Source: RGIG7179 sp051893555
Lineage (GTDB): Bacteria > Bacillota > Clostridia > Peptostreptococcales > Anaerovoracaceae
Direction: 5' to 3'
Assembly: GCA_051893555.1 (NCBI GenBank)
Contig: JBJFHL010000004.1
Span: forward strand, 1 to 64,000
Length of the DNA: 64,000 nucleotides
Shown: positions 9,328 through 19,108 of the stretch, piece after piece
Layout: each line of letters opens with the position of its first letter
Numbering within the stretch: the stretch's first letter is position 1
Program-made: the position numbers and the translations under genes
The notes under the pieces: model-generated
What the model saw: the letters and a program-made list of their open reading frames with translations, nothing else
Database searches by the model: none
Told to the model about the DNA's origin: nothing

Positions 9328-10518
9328 ATGGGTGAGAAGCAGATTTCAAAAGAGCATCTGGAAGAATTCGACTATCTGAAAGAGGTGACCTATCTTGACT
9401 GGGCTTGCCTGGGGCTGCCGCCGCGCAGGACTAGAGATTTTTGCCGGGATTTTCTGGATACATACAGTGAAGCTTTTGGGCGGCTTGCACATGGCCCCTA
9501 TGGAAAAATGCGGGAAGAAACGCGCAGGGAACTGGCCAGACTGGTCGGTTGCAGTCCGGAAGAGATCATCTTCACGAAAAATACTACAGAAGGGAATTGT
9601 ATGCTGGCAGCAGGGTTGAAATTTTCGCCGGGAGATAAGGTGATCGTAGCGGACCTGGATTATCCGGGCAACATCTATTGCTGGCGGCAAAAACAGAAAG
9701 ATGGTCTTGTTCTTGATGTGGTGAGATCAAGAAATGGGATCGTGGACGAAGATGAGATCATCCGCAGAATGGACGGGAAGACTAAAGTTGTAGCTTTGTC
9801 TTATGTACAGTACGGGTCTGGCTATAAGGCAAATCTGAAAAAAATAGGGAACGAGTGCAGAAAAAGAGGAATACTGTTTTCTGTAGATGGGATCCAGGGA
9901 ATTGGAAGGCAAAAGATGAATGTGGAGGAGTTTGGGATTGATCTTCTCTCCTGTGCAGGCTTTAAAGGAATGCTCAGTGTTTTTGGGAGCGCTTTCGTCT
10001 ACTGCCGCAGGGAGATCTTGGCGATGCTCGAACCGATGGAGTACGGGGATAACTGTATGACGGAGATACCAGCATATACAGATGTTATGGAAGAGTTTGA
10101 ACCGGTACCTCTTTATGAGGATTACCGGCGCATGGAAGCAGGAAGCCTGAATACCTATGGAATTGGGGCGCTGGGAAAGAGCGCACAACTGATCAATGAG
10201 ATTGGTGTAGATGCAATCCATGAAAAAGTTGCAGAACTGGAAACCTACTTCAGAAAGTTGGTTCGGGAAAAAAAGCTGCCTGTTTCCATTCTTGGTTCTG
10301 CGGAAGAAGAACACTGGAGCGGTGACATCAGCATGTGCTTTGACAAAAGGTATACAGCGGAACTGACCACAGTAATGAAGCGGGAAAAAATCTACGCTAC
10401 GGTGGAAGATGGATTTATCCGTATCGCGCTGCATTACTGTAACAGTGAACGGGATATGGAGCGAATGGCAGACGCGTTGGAAAGTGTGCTATGTGAAAGG
10501 AGAAAAGGAAAAGAATGA
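9328..10518 (+). CDS. Class-V aminotransferase / cysteine-desulfurase-like PLP enzyme
   Basis: A 396-residue fold-type I PLP enzyme. The aspartate that binds the pyridine nitrogen is in ILFSVDGIQGIG and the Schiff-base lysine is K213 in SCAGFKGMLS; an N-terminal substrate motif YLDWACLGLPP is typical of the class-V group that includes cysteine desulfurases, kynureninase-like and isopenicillin-N-epimerase-like enzymes. The reaction is not clear. It overlaps the next gene by 4 bases (ATGA), so translation is coupled. In this context it may deaminate, cleave or racemise an unusual amino acid released from imported peptides. Confidence 0.8.
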   Translation: MGEKQISKEHLEEFDYLKEVTYLDWACLGLPPRRTRDFCRDFLDTYSEAFGRLAHGPYGKMREETRRELARLVGCSPEEIIFTKNTTEGNCMLAAGLKFSPGDKVIVADLDYPGNIYCWRQKQKDGLVLDVVRSRNGIVDEDEIIRRMDGKTKVVALSYVQYGSGYKANLKKIGNECRKRGILFSVDGIQGIGRQKMNVEEFGIDLLSCAGFKGMLSVFGSAFVYCRREILAMLEPMEYGDNCMTEIPAYTDVMEEFEPVPLYEDYRRMEAGSLNTYGIGALGKSAQLINEIGVDAIHEKVAELETYFRKLVREKKLPVSILGSAEEEHWSGDISMCFDKRYTAELTTVMKREKIYATVEDGFIRIALHYCNSERDMERMADALESVLCERRKGKE

Positions 10519-11435
10519 CAGCTGATAAAAAAAAGAAAAAGTTAGTTCCGGAGGATCTTGGTCTGCTACGAATGGAAGCTCAGGAGGGTACGAATGGGAA
10601 GCAGGAGAATCTGACTCGGAGTGTGATGGACAAAAATTCTTGGTTGAAGGAGCGACAGCTTTGTGAGGTAACGGAGCAGAAAATATGGAAAGAAGGAATT
10701 CGTGCAGCAGTGACAGTTCCGCAGAGTTTACAGAAGGGAGAACTCTGGCCGGCACTTCTGTATGTGTCCGAAGCAGGAAAGTGTAATACAGCAGGGTTTG
10801 ACATTGAGGCACAGGTGATTGCCTCTGCAGGGATACTGGTGGTCCGCTGCGATATACCTGTTGAGGTAAAATGGCTTGAGGCATGCGGAAAAGCAGAGCA
10901 ATGTTTTGATGAACTGATGAAGATAATGAATGAAATTGTACGAAAGTATCCGGTGGACTCTGAAAAACTAGCAGTTGCCGGTGAGGCAGCTCCATATATT
11001 ATAAGTCATACGAAGCGGTTTTGTGCAGCGATCTCATTGCGTGCTCTCTGGAATCCGGCGACTGGATATGGAACAAGTCGATGGGACCTGCATCTGGACA
11101 GGAATATCAGTTTTTGTGAAACCCTGAAATATTGGCTGCAGCATTCACTGGTCGATAGAATTGACGATATCGATACGCCGGTACTGGTATTGCACGGTGA
11201 AAAGGATGATGTTGTAGATCTGGAACAGGGGGAGCAACTGTTTCATGCAATGCAGGATAGAAGACCCGATATTCCGTCACGTTTAGTCGTCTTCCCAGGT
11301 GAAGGACATGATATACAGGAGACCGGTGAAGTAAAATGGAGAGTCCGTCATCTGGAAGAAATAATAGAGTGGATGACAAGGTTTTTTGAGAAGAAAAAAA
11401 ATGAGGAAGAAGAGGAGGACATGGAAAATGAGTGA
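10515..11435 (+). CDS. S9/alpha-beta-hydrolase-like protein lacking the nucleophile serine (predicted pseudoenzyme)
   Basis: A 306-residue protein whose C-terminal 170 residues align with the catalytic domain of the S9 peptidase encoded next. The acid (D231 in HGEKDDVVD) and histidine (H265 in GEGHDI) of the triad are present, but the nucleophile elbow, GKSYGGY in the neighbour, reads GEAAPY here, with Ala158 in place of Ser. The beta-propeller is absent; about 60 lysine-rich and unassigned residues precede the fold. It overlaps both neighbours (4 and 8 bases), so it is translated as part of the operon and is not an obvious decay product. It might be a regulatory or binding subunit; this is inference. 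Confidence 0.72.
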   Translation: MTADKKKKKLVPEDLGLLRMEAQEGTNGKQENLTRSVMDKNSWLKERQLCEVTEQKIWKEGIRAAVTVPQSLQKGELWPALLYVSEAGKCNTAGFDIEAQVIASAGILVVRCDIPVEVKWLEACGKAEQCFDELMKIMNEIVRKYPVDSEKLAVAGEAAPYIISHTKRFCAAISLRALWNPATGYGTSRWDLHLDRNISFCETLKYWLQHSLVDRIDDIDTPVLVLHGEKDDVVDLEQGEQLFHAMQDRRPDIPSRLVVFPGEGHDIQETGEVKWRVRHLEEIIEWMTRFFEKKKNEEEEEDMENE

Positions 11436-13386
11436 AAAACGTTTGCCACAAATTGGAGATTTCGCTAGGATTCGGTCTGCTTCGGAACCTGTACATAATG
11501 CAGCATCTGGAAGAACAGCCTGGGTGGAAAGCGGCTGGAGCGATACTGAGGAAACATATTATTCACATATCGTGTTTCAGACTGGAGAAATGATCAGTGC
11601 GGGCGGTATGAAAGAATCCATGCCGCGTTTCACCGCAGATGGAAAGGTACTGTATTTTTTATCCGACGCGGAAGGGCCGGCACAGATATTCAGATATGTA
11701 TTTGACAGCGGCGTGACGGAGCGTGTGACCAATTTTCTACATGAGGTAACATGGTATACAGTTTCTCCTGTAGCAGATGAGATTGCACTAGTTACATACC
11801 GCTATGCACAGGAACATTCCGAAGAAGCGGAAAAAGCTGAACCACTGGTCACCGAACAACGTGGATACAGGCAGAATGGGATCCGGGGATTTAGAAAGCG
11901 TCAGCTGAAGCAGATATGTCTGCTGGATCCGAAAAGCGGAACTGTCAGAGAAGTCTATGGCGAAGAATATGATGTCAATGAGCCATCATGGACACCGGAC
12001 GGGAAGGCGCTGCTGGTGCTGGGCGAGGAAGATGACGGATTTACGCTGACGCGCATCGATCAGGATACAGGAGAAAAAAAGGTGATTTTCTGTGATGAGA
12101 AGTATGGTCTTAGCGATGATTTTTCACCGGCAATGATGACGCCCGACGGAAAGAAGATCGTCTTTACCGCAGAGATCGCAGAGGAAAGTGATCTGAGCCA
12201 TTCTTCTCTGTATATGATTCCTGCTGAGGGTGGCGCTGTGATAGAATTGCTGGATCCGGAAAAAGAAAATGACGGCGTGTTGCCTGCTTTGGAAAATGCA
12301 TCGAATATGGGGAACGACCATTTCATGCTGCAACTAAGCAGTGACGGAGAAAGCGTTTATTTTATCGCATCTTTTGAAGGCTGCGCAAACCTATGGAAGG
12401 TACCGCTCGCAGAACATGGACAGATGCAGCAGATTACCTTCGGAGAACAGTATCTTCTTGGGATCGACAGGCAGTACGGGGATTATATGCTGGGTCTCTG
12501 CGGAGGCCCGGACAGGCTTCCGGATATTTTCAGCATCTGTCTGAAGGACGGGTCCATGGAACAGATTTCATATGTGAATCAATGGATTGATGAAATTGAA
12601 ATCTCAAAGCCGGAAACATTCTGGACACAGAGCGCTGACAGTGCTTTCTCACAACAGGGATGGGTGATCCGTCCGCAGAAGATGGAAGATGGAAAACGGT
12701 ATCCAACTGTGCTCTATGTTCATGGTGGACCGAAGGTGCATTTCTGCTGCGGAATGAATTACGAGCTACAGTGTCTGGCTGCGGCAGGGATTGGTGTGAT
12801 CTACTGTAATCCAAGGGGTAGTACGGGTTATGGAAAGGCTTTTGCTGATGATGATGCAGCATGGGACGGCAGAGCGTATGACGATGTGATGGAATTTCTC
12901 AGAAAATCGATGGAGCGGTTTGAATGGATCGATCCGAACCGATTGGGAATCGCCGGAAAAAGCTATGGCGGCTATATGTCAGTCTGGGCTGCCGGACATT
13001 CGAAACAGTTTAAAGCCGTATCAGCCCAGAGCGCCATGGTAGGGGAATGTGTCTTATATGCATCAAGCGATTGTGCTGTATCGGATTATTCAGATGAAGA
13101 TCGCAGCCTAACAGAGTTCCTTTCAGATTATATTGATAAATCACCAGTCTCATATGCGGATCAGATTACATCACCACTTTTGATCCTACAGGGCGATTGT
13201 GATTACCGCTGTCCGGCAGCTGGAGCCCGGCAGCTTTACAAGGCCGTGCGGGACTATCACCCTGAAGTTCCTGCCAAACTTGTGATTTTCCCGGATTCTG
13301 ATCATGGTATGACCTATGACGGACCGATGAATATAAAACTTCGTTTCTTTAGCGAGAACCTAAACTGGTTCAGAACATATCTATAA
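11428..13386 (+). CDS. S9-family prolyl-oligopeptidase-type serine peptidase
   Basis: A 652-residue cytosolic S9C-type oligopeptidase or acylaminoacyl-peptidase relative: N-terminal beta-propeller (about 1-390) with WD40-like PD40 repeats, then an alpha/beta-hydrolase domain. The triad is Ser512 in GKSYGGY, Asp592 in GDCDYRCP and His626 in SDHGMT. ATG 11428 has AGGAGG 9 bases upstream and overlaps the previous gene by 8 bases; the frame is open further upstream but within that gene. The propeller gate limits substrates to short peptides, fitting a role after the Dpp importer. Confidence 0.9.
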   Translation: MSEKRLPQIGDFARIRSASEPVHNAASGRTAWVESGWSDTEETYYSHIVFQTGEMISAGGMKESMPRFTADGKVLYFLSDAEGPAQIFRYVFDSGVTERVTNFLHEVTWYTVSPVADEIALVTYRYAQEHSEEAEKAEPLVTEQRGYRQNGIRGFRKRQLKQICLLDPKSGTVREVYGEEYDVNEPSWTPDGKALLVLGEEDDGFTLTRIDQDTGEKKVIFCDEKYGLSDDFSPAMMTPDGKKIVFTAEIAEESDLSHSSLYMIPAEGGAVIELLDPEKENDGVLPALENASNMGNDHFMLQLSSDGESVYFIASFEGCANLWKVPLAEHGQMQQITFGEQYLLGIDRQYGDYMLGLCGGPDRLPDIFSICLKDGSMEQISYVNQWIDEIEISKPETFWTQSADSAFSQQGWVIRPQKMEDGKRYPTVLYVHGGPKVHFCCGMNYELQCLAAAGIGVIYCNPRGSTGYGKAFADDDAAWDGRAYDDVMEFLRKSMERFEWIDPNRLGIAGKSYGGYMSVWAAGHSKQFKAVSAQSAMVGECVLYASSDCAVSDYSDEDRSLTEFLSDYIDKSPVSYADQITSPLLILQGDCDYRCPAAGARQLYKAVRDYHPEVPAKLVIFPDSDHGMTYDGPMNIKLRFFSENLNWFRTYL

Positions 13387-13475
13387 GGGGGAATGTACGT
13401 TAAGTGAAACATCCATGAACATTTTTAAAGGAAAAAAGCTGCACAGAAAACAGCTGTAAAATGGAGGAAAGAATA

Positions 13476-15116
13476 ATGAATAAAGCAATGAAAAAGACAA
13501 TCGCGATCCTGCTGATTCTGGTCATGGTACTGGCGATGGCAGGCTGCGGTAGCGATGACAGTAAAGTAAGCGAAGGCGGGGAAAAGATACTGAAGGTCGC
13601 CGTGGACTATGAAATGGATTCTCTGGATCCAGCAAGAGCACTCGATGATGTATCAAGTCTGGTAATGTACATGATCTACGAACCGTTGATACGCTATGCC
13701 GACGGTGAAGTATATCCAGGCGTAGCAGAATCCTGGGAGGTCAATGAGGAAAATACAGAATATGTTTTCAATTTACGTCAGGATGCAACATTCAGCAACG
13801 GCGATCCGGTTACAGCCAATGACTTCGAATATGCTATCCTGCGTGCGCTGGACCCTGAGAAGGCATACGGATACAAACCAGACGAAATCATCAAGAATGG
13901 TAAGAAATATTGCGAAGGGGAATGTGATGCCAGTGAAGTTGGGGTAGAGGTTATCGATGACTACACTCTGAAGATAACCTGTGAAAATCCGACATTCCCA
14001 ATCGAATTTTCTGATTCCTACTTTTTTCCTCTCCACGAGGAGACCGTGGAAGCTATGGGAGAAGAGTACGGCGCTGAAGCAGCAAAGGTACTTGGAAATG
14101 GACCGTTTACACTGACTGAATGGACACACGAATCCAAAGTCGTGGCAGAAAAGAATGAAAATTACTGGAACAAAGATGAGGTGAAGCTGACTGCAATTGA
14201 AGGTTATATCAACGCCTACGGCACCACTGCCACAGATATGATGACTGTAGGCGAGCTGGACGCAGCCAATACGATCTACACCAGAAGTGAAGTAGACGGT
14301 CTGAAAGAGCAGGGATTCACGGAAATGAACCGGAACTCCGGATGGCAGTTCCTGCATATCAGCTATAAGGGATCTTCTGAAGAAACGGTGAAATGGCTGA
14401 AGAATACGAATTTCCGTCTTGCATTGACCTATGCACTGGACAGAACCAACCTTCGAGATGCTGTATATAGAAGCGACAATGTAGCGACCCGTTTCGCGTT
14501 GCCAGGGGAAGCTGGTACAGGGGACAAACTCTATGTAGAGGAATATCCGTATGAACCATGGGGTGCCACCGCGGACACGGAAAAGGCCAAGGAATATATG
14601 GAACTTGCAATGGAGGAAATGAATGTGTCCTCTGTGGACGAGATCCCGACTTTCGTAATGCTGACGCTGGACAGTGAAGGAAATATGGATGCACTGAATG
14701 CCATGGCAGACATGTGGCTGAAAAACCTGGGGATCAAATGTACGATAGATGCACAGCCAATAGCGACTATGCTGGATAAGGCAGATGCCGGAGACTATGA
14801 TTTCTGGAAGGGCGGACATGACAATACTGGAGCGGTAGATCTGCTGAAATATGCGAAACAGTATGTAAGCGGATATTTCCCTGGATACTATTACGAAGAT
14901 GAAGCTTATGATGCGCTGTATCGAAAAGCTGTATCAGCGACCACATGGGAAGAAAGAAAAGATGCATGTTTCGAGCTGGAACAGTACTTCTGTGAACATG
15001 CAATTGATATCATTATCACCAATTCCATGGATGTGCTGGTGCTGTCAGGCAAAGTAACGAATGTAAAGTTTGGTTCGCAGACCATAGAATATGCGTTTGC
15101 TGATATTGTGGAGTAA
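13476..15116 (+). CDS. dppA: ABC peptide importer, lipoprotein substrate-binding protein (family 5)
   Basis: A 546-residue extracellular solute-binding protein of the DppA/OppA type. The N-terminus is a lipoprotein signal with lipobox LAMAGC (Cys24), so the mature protein is anchored outside the membrane. The family-5 signature region SLDPARALDD...MYEPL is present near the mature start. ATG 13476 is chosen because GGAGG lies 8 bases upstream; the ATG at 13461 overlaps that site. Gene order with two permeases and two ATPases gives a complete importer. The ligand is presumably di- or oligopeptides, judged from the peptidases in the same operon. Confidence 0.9.
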   Translation: MNKAMKKTIAILLILVMVLAMAGCGSDDSKVSEGGEKILKVAVDYEMDSLDPARALDDVSSLVMYMIYEPLIRYADGEVYPGVAESWEVNEENTEYVFNLRQDATFSNGDPVTANDFEYAILRALDPEKAYGYKPDEIIKNGKKYCEGECDASEVGVEVIDDYTLKITCENPTFPIEFSDSYFFPLHEETVEAMGEEYGAEAAKVLGNGPFTLTEWTHESKVVAEKNENYWNKDEVKLTAIEGYINAYGTTATDMMTVGELDAANTIYTRSEVDGLKEQGFTEMNRNSGWQFLHISYKGSSEETVKWLKNTNFRLALTYALDRTNLRDAVYRSDNVATRFALPGEAGTGDKLYVEEYPYEPWGATADTEKAKEYMELAMEEMNVSSVDEIPTFVMLTLDSEGNMDALNAMADMWLKNLGIKCTIDAQPIATMLDKADAGDYDFWKGGHDNTGAVDLLKYAKQYVSGYFPGYYYEDEAYDALYRKAVSATTWEERKDACFELEQYFCEHAIDIIITNSMDVLVLSGKVTNVKFGSQTIEYAFADIVE

Positions 15117-15139
15117 CCATACTTTTTACCCATAGAACT

Positions 15140-15174
15140 GGGATATTCTGCGGTTTTATATCGCAGAATATCCC
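15140..15174 (+). promoter_or_regulatory. Intercistronic hairpin between dppA and dppB
   Basis: A perfect 13-bp stem (140-152 with 162-174 of the 15 kb block; arms GGGATATTCTGCG and CGCAGAATATCCC) around a 9-base loop, not followed by a T run. Such hairpins usually protect the binding-protein mRNA so that it is made in excess over the permeases. Confidence 0.7.
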
Positions 15175-15205
15175 CTATCCTCAATTGAAAAACAGAGGTG
15201 AAATT

Positions 15206-16120
15206 ATGTCTAAATATGTACTCAAAAGAGTTATGATTACGTTGGCAACGGTCTTTATTCTGGCAACACTGACGTTCGTGCTGGTAAACCTGATACCGGG
15301 TGATCCATTTCAGAGCGATAAACTGAGTCCGGCTCAAAAGGAACGAATGTCGGAATATTACGGTTTGGACAAGCCAATATTAGAACAATATGCAATTTAT
15401 CTGAATAATTTGCTTCACGGCGACCTGGGAGAATCTTTGAAATACCCTGGAAGACAGGTGAATGATATGATAAGGGAGACTTTTCCTGTATCTGCAATCA
15501 TAGGTCTGATCGCGACTTTCTTTTCTGAAATCATCGGCTGGTTGTTCGGCTCGCTGTGTGCGCAGTACCGAAACAGGTGGCCGGATCGGGTACTTCTGCT
15601 GTTTGCTATTCTCGGAACGGCGCTGCCGACCATGGTCATCGGACCGGTGATACGGAATGTGTTCGGTGTGCAACTGAAACTGCTACCGACGACCGGCTGG
15701 GGTTCTGCGAAGCATATCATCATGCCTGCATTCGTTTTGGGCGTTGGTATGATCGCAGGAGGAACGAGAAGCATGCGGGCCAGTATGCTACAGACTTCTA
15801 CACAGGACTATGTAAAAACAGCCATGGCGAAAGGATTATCACCGAAAGAAGTCCTGTTTCATCACAAACTGAAAAACTCTATGGTGCCTTTGATGCCCAA
15901 TATGGGTTCGACGATCGCAGGGGTCATGATGGGATCTTTCGTTGTGGAAAGCATCTTTCTGGTTCCAGGCATGGGGAAATACTATGTAGATTCCATTACA
16001 GCGCTGGATTATTCAGTCATCATGGGAATGACCGTCTTCTATGGCGTGTTCCTTGTGACCATGAACTTTCTGGTCGATGTATTATATGGTTTTGTTGATC
16101 CTCGAATTCGAGTGAAATAA
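15206..16120 (+). CDS. dppB: ABC peptide importer permease (DppB-type)
   Basis: A 304-residue inner-membrane permease with about six transmembrane segments, the first at residues 7-30 after MSKYVLKRVM. The EAA-type cytoplasmic loop appears as DYVKTAMAKGLSPKEVLFHH, the contact for the ATPases. ATG 15206 follows AGAGGTGA; the TTG at 15185 is in frame but has no ribosome site. It forms the channel together with DppC. Confidence 0.9.
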   Translation: MSKYVLKRVMITLATVFILATLTFVLVNLIPGDPFQSDKLSPAQKERMSEYYGLDKPILEQYAIYLNNLLHGDLGESLKYPGRQVNDMIRETFPVSAIIGLIATFFSEIIGWLFGSLCAQYRNRWPDRVLLLFAILGTALPTMVIGPVIRNVFGVQLKLLPTTGWGSAKHIIMPAFVLGVGMIAGGTRSMRASMLQTSTQDYVKTAMAKGLSPKEVLFHHKLKNSMVPLMPNMGSTIAGVMMGSFVVESIFLVPGMGKYYVDSITALDYSVIMGMTVFYGVFLVTMNFLVDVLYGFVDPRIRVK

Positions 16121-16141
16121 CTGATATGGAGGGAGGAAATT

Positions 16142-17083
16142 ATGACTGAGCTAATAAAAAGGAAAATTACTTTTTCCAAATCAGATTTTGAACCTGTTAC
16201 ACTGAACAATGTTATGCAGGATTCTGTAGATAGAGAACAGACCACATATCTGAAAGATGTATGGCGCACCTTCGTGAAGCAGAAGGCTGCTGTAGTAAGC
16301 GCCGTTGTGCTTCTGATCATCATTTTTATGGTTATCGCTGGTCCGTATATGACAGATTATGATTATTACAGTAATGATTATTCTGTCACAAACTGTGAAC
16401 CAAGTAAGGATCACTGGTTCGGTACAGATAATCTTGGACGGGATCTGTGGACACGCGTGTGGGTCGGCGGCAGGGTCTCTTTGATCATCGCCATTCTTGC
16501 CACGCTGATCCCGGAAACATTCGGCATCATTCTCGGAAGTCTTTCCGGATATTATGGCGGTAAGCTGGACATGTTCATTATGCGTATCATAGATATCTTT
16601 TCCGGGATTCCGGAACTGATCTATATGATCTTGCTAATGATGGTTTTCGGAAGTGGAAACATTATTACTCTTGTCATCGCAATATCTATTACAGGCTGGA
16701 TGGGAACGACCAGGTCAGCCCGAGGTCTAGTTCTGATGCTGAAGGAGCGGGAATACATACTGGCCAGTAAAAAGCTCGGCGCATCACCGTGGCGGATCAT
16801 TCTACGCCATCTGATCCCGAACTCCATGGGATATCACGTTGTAGGCATCACCATGACGATCCCGAGTGTCATCTTCTATGAAGCTTTCCTCAGCTTTATC
16901 GGATTGGGCGTAACGCCGCCGAACCCAAGCTGGGGTCAGCTGATCAAACTGGCAACTGCGAATTTCAAAGAATATCCGTATCAGTTCTTTATTCCATGTG
17001 CAGTTGTCTGCATTACGATTCTGTGTCTGAACCTTCTGGGTGACGGGCTTCGGGATGCGCTGGATCCGAAAATGCGTGAGTAA
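16142..17083 (+). CDS. dppC: ABC peptide importer permease (DppC-type)
   Basis: A 313-residue permease with an N-terminal cytoplasmic extension (about 45 residues, DUF-like OppC_N region with TYLKDVWRTFVKQKAAVVSA) before the first membrane segment, characteristic of DppC/OppC. The EAA loop is EYILASKKLGASPWRIILRH. It lies 21 bases after dppB with GGAGGGAGG as ribosome site. Confidence 0.9.
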   Translation: MTELIKRKITFSKSDFEPVTLNNVMQDSVDREQTTYLKDVWRTFVKQKAAVVSAVVLLIIIFMVIAGPYMTDYDYYSNDYSVTNCEPSKDHWFGTDNLGRDLWTRVWVGGRVSLIIAILATLIPETFGIILGSLSGYYGGKLDMFIMRIIDIFSGIPELIYMILLMMVFGSGNIITLVIAISITGWMGTTRSARGLVLMLKEREYILASKKLGASPWRIILRHLIPNSMGYHVVGITMTIPSVIFYEAFLSFIGLGVTPPNPSWGQLIKLATANFKEYPYQFFIPCAVVCITILCLNLLGDGLRDALDPKMRE

Positions 17084-17103
17084 TGGAGAAAAGGAGAGCA
17101 ACA

Positions 17104-18126
17104 ATGGAAAAGCAAGAAAGAATACTTGATGTCCGCAATCTTGAACTTTCTTTTCATACTTATGACGGGGAAGTCAACGCAGTACGAAATGTAAGCTGGC
17201 ATCTGAATGAAAGAGAAACGATCGCTATTGTCGGTGAATCCGGCTGCGGAAAAACGACATTGATCCAGACGGTCATGGGACTGAATAACAGACGGAACTG
17301 TAATATTAAAAACGGGGAGATTCTGTTCATGGGAGATGAGATCCTGGATAAAACACAAAAAGAAATGAGTATGCTGCAGGGAAAGCAGATGTCCATCATT
17401 TTCCAGGACCCGTTTACTTATCTGAATCCGACCATGAAAGTGGGAAAACAGATCGCAGAAGGATATATCAAGCATAATAACGTGAGTACAAGAGAAGCTA
17501 TGGACCGAGTAATCGAGATTATGAAGCTGATCTCACTGCCGGATCCGGAGGAAAATATGAAAAAATATCCTCATCAGCTCTCCGGAGGTATGCGGCAGAG
17601 GATCGTGATCGCTATGGCACTGATTTGCAATCCGAAGATTCTCTTTGCCGACGAACCGACCACCGCATTGGATGTGACGATTCAGGCACAGATCATCGAG
17701 TTGATGAAGGATCTTAAAAATAAGATCGATGCGTCTATTGTGCTTATCACTCACGATCTGGGTGTAGTCGCCAATATGGCAGAGCGCATCTATGTCATGT
17801 ATGCAGGAGAGATCGTTGAACATGGATATGCCGAAGATATTTTTGAAAATCCGAAGCACCCATATACCATGGGACTTCTGAAAGCAGTTCCGCGTTTGGA
17901 TCAGAAAAATGAAGATGATCTATACTCCATTCCGGGCACACCGCCGCAGTTGTTGAAACCAATTGAAGGGTGTGCATTTGCAGTCCGCTGTCCGTATGCC
18001 ATGAATGTCTGTCGGAAATACAGGCCGGAATTTTGCAATTTTGATGAAAAGGAGCACTATGCGGCCTGTTTCCTGCATTATCCGGAATACCTCGCTGCAA
18101 AAAAAGAGACAGAGGAGGAAGTGTAA
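17104..18126 (+). CDS. dppD: ABC peptide importer ATPase (DppD-type)
   Basis: A 340-residue ATP-binding subunit: Walker A GESGCGKTTL, signature LSGGMRQR, Walker B ILFADEPTTALD and the H-loop in ITHDLG. The C-terminal oligopeptide-transporter extension contains four cysteines (CAFAVRCPYAMNVC and AACF), the pattern that binds an iron-sulfur cluster in some DppD proteins. ATG 17104 follows AAAGGAGAG; an ATG overlapping the dppC stop at 17083 is less well placed. It pairs with DppF. Confidence 0.9.
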   Translation: MEKQERILDVRNLELSFHTYDGEVNAVRNVSWHLNERETIAIVGESGCGKTTLIQTVMGLNNRRNCNIKNGEILFMGDEILDKTQKEMSMLQGKQMSIIFQDPFTYLNPTMKVGKQIAEGYIKHNNVSTREAMDRVIEIMKLISLPDPEENMKKYPHQLSGGMRQRIVIAMALICNPKILFADEPTTALDVTIQAQIIELMKDLKNKIDASIVLITHDLGVVANMAERIYVMYAGEIVEHGYAEDIFENPKHPYTMGLLKAVPRLDQKNEDDLYSIPGTPPQLLKPIEGCAFAVRCPYAMNVCRKYRPEFCNFDEKEHYAACFLHYPEYLAAKKETEEEV

Positions 18127-19082
18127 TGGAAAAGCAGCCTTTAATTCAGTTAGATAGTATACAAAAATATTTTAAAACAGATGCAGGTCTGCTTCAGGCT
18201 GTGAACGGCGTGAACCTTTCCATTGGAAAAGGGGAAACTGTCGGTCTTGTCGGAGAATCCGGCTGCGGAAAAAGCACCTTGGGCAGATGTATGGCACGTA
18301 TGTACCGGCCGGATGGAGGAAACGTTCTGTATAAAGGAAAAGATATCTGGTCCATGAACCGCAGTGAGAAGTTGCAGTTTGACAAAGAGGTTCAGATGGT
18401 ATTTCAGGATCCTTATGCATCACTTGACCCGCTGTTCGTGGTGAACGATATTGTTTCGGAAGGACTGGATATCCATAAGATGTACCAGGGAAAGGAGCGC
18501 AGAAAACGTGTCATAGAACTGCTGGAGATGGTAGGTCTCGGAGAGGAACATCTGAATAGATTCCCGCATGAGTTCTCCGGCGGACAGAGACAGCGGATTG
18601 GAATCGCCAGAGCACTGGCAGTGGAGCCGGAACTGATCGTCTGTGATGAGCCGATTTCCGCGCTGGACGTATCCATTCAGGCACAGGTCGTGAACCTGCT
18701 GAAATCCCTACAGAAAGAGATGGGTCTTTCGTATCTTTTCATTACCCACGATCTTTCCATGGTTCGTCAGATTTCTGACCGGATCGCAGTCATGTATTTG
18801 GGCTCGATTATAGAACTTGCACCGAGTGAGGAAATATATGACAAGAATTATCATCCGTATACGAAGGCACTGCTGTCTGCCATTCCGATTGCTGATCCAA
18901 AAGTTGAAAAGGAACGGAAGCGTATTATCATGAGGGGAGATGTACCAAGCCCGATCAATCTGAAGAATGAGTGTGATTTCTGCTCCAGATGCCCTTATGC
19001 CACGGAGAAATGCCGCCAGAAAAGACCGACGCTGCGTGAGATATCGCCGGGACATTATGCTGCATGCACTCTTTATGAATAA
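18126..19082 (+). CDS. dppF: ABC peptide importer ATPase (DppF-type)
   Basis: A 318-residue ATP-binding subunit with Walker A GESGCGKSTL, signature FSGGQRQRIG and Walker B LIVCDEPISALD. The C-terminal extension again shows paired cysteines (CDFCSRCPYATEKC). Its ATG overlaps the dppD stop by one base (TAATG) behind a GAGGAGGAAG ribosome site, giving coupled translation of the two ATPases. Confidence 0.9.
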   Translation: MEKQPLIQLDSIQKYFKTDAGLLQAVNGVNLSIGKGETVGLVGESGCGKSTLGRCMARMYRPDGGNVLYKGKDIWSMNRSEKLQFDKEVQMVFQDPYASLDPLFVVNDIVSEGLDIHKMYQGKERRKRVIELLEMVGLGEEHLNRFPHEFSGGQRQRIGIARALAVEPELIVCDEPISALDVSIQAQVVNLLKSLQKEMGLSYLFITHDLSMVRQISDRIAVMYLGSIIELAPSEEIYDKNYHPYTKALLSAIPIADPKVEKERKRIIMRGDVPSPINLKNECDFCSRCPYATEKCRQKRPTLREISPGHYAACTLYE

Positions 19083-19108
19083 ATCATATGGAGCGTGATG
19101 GAGGATCT

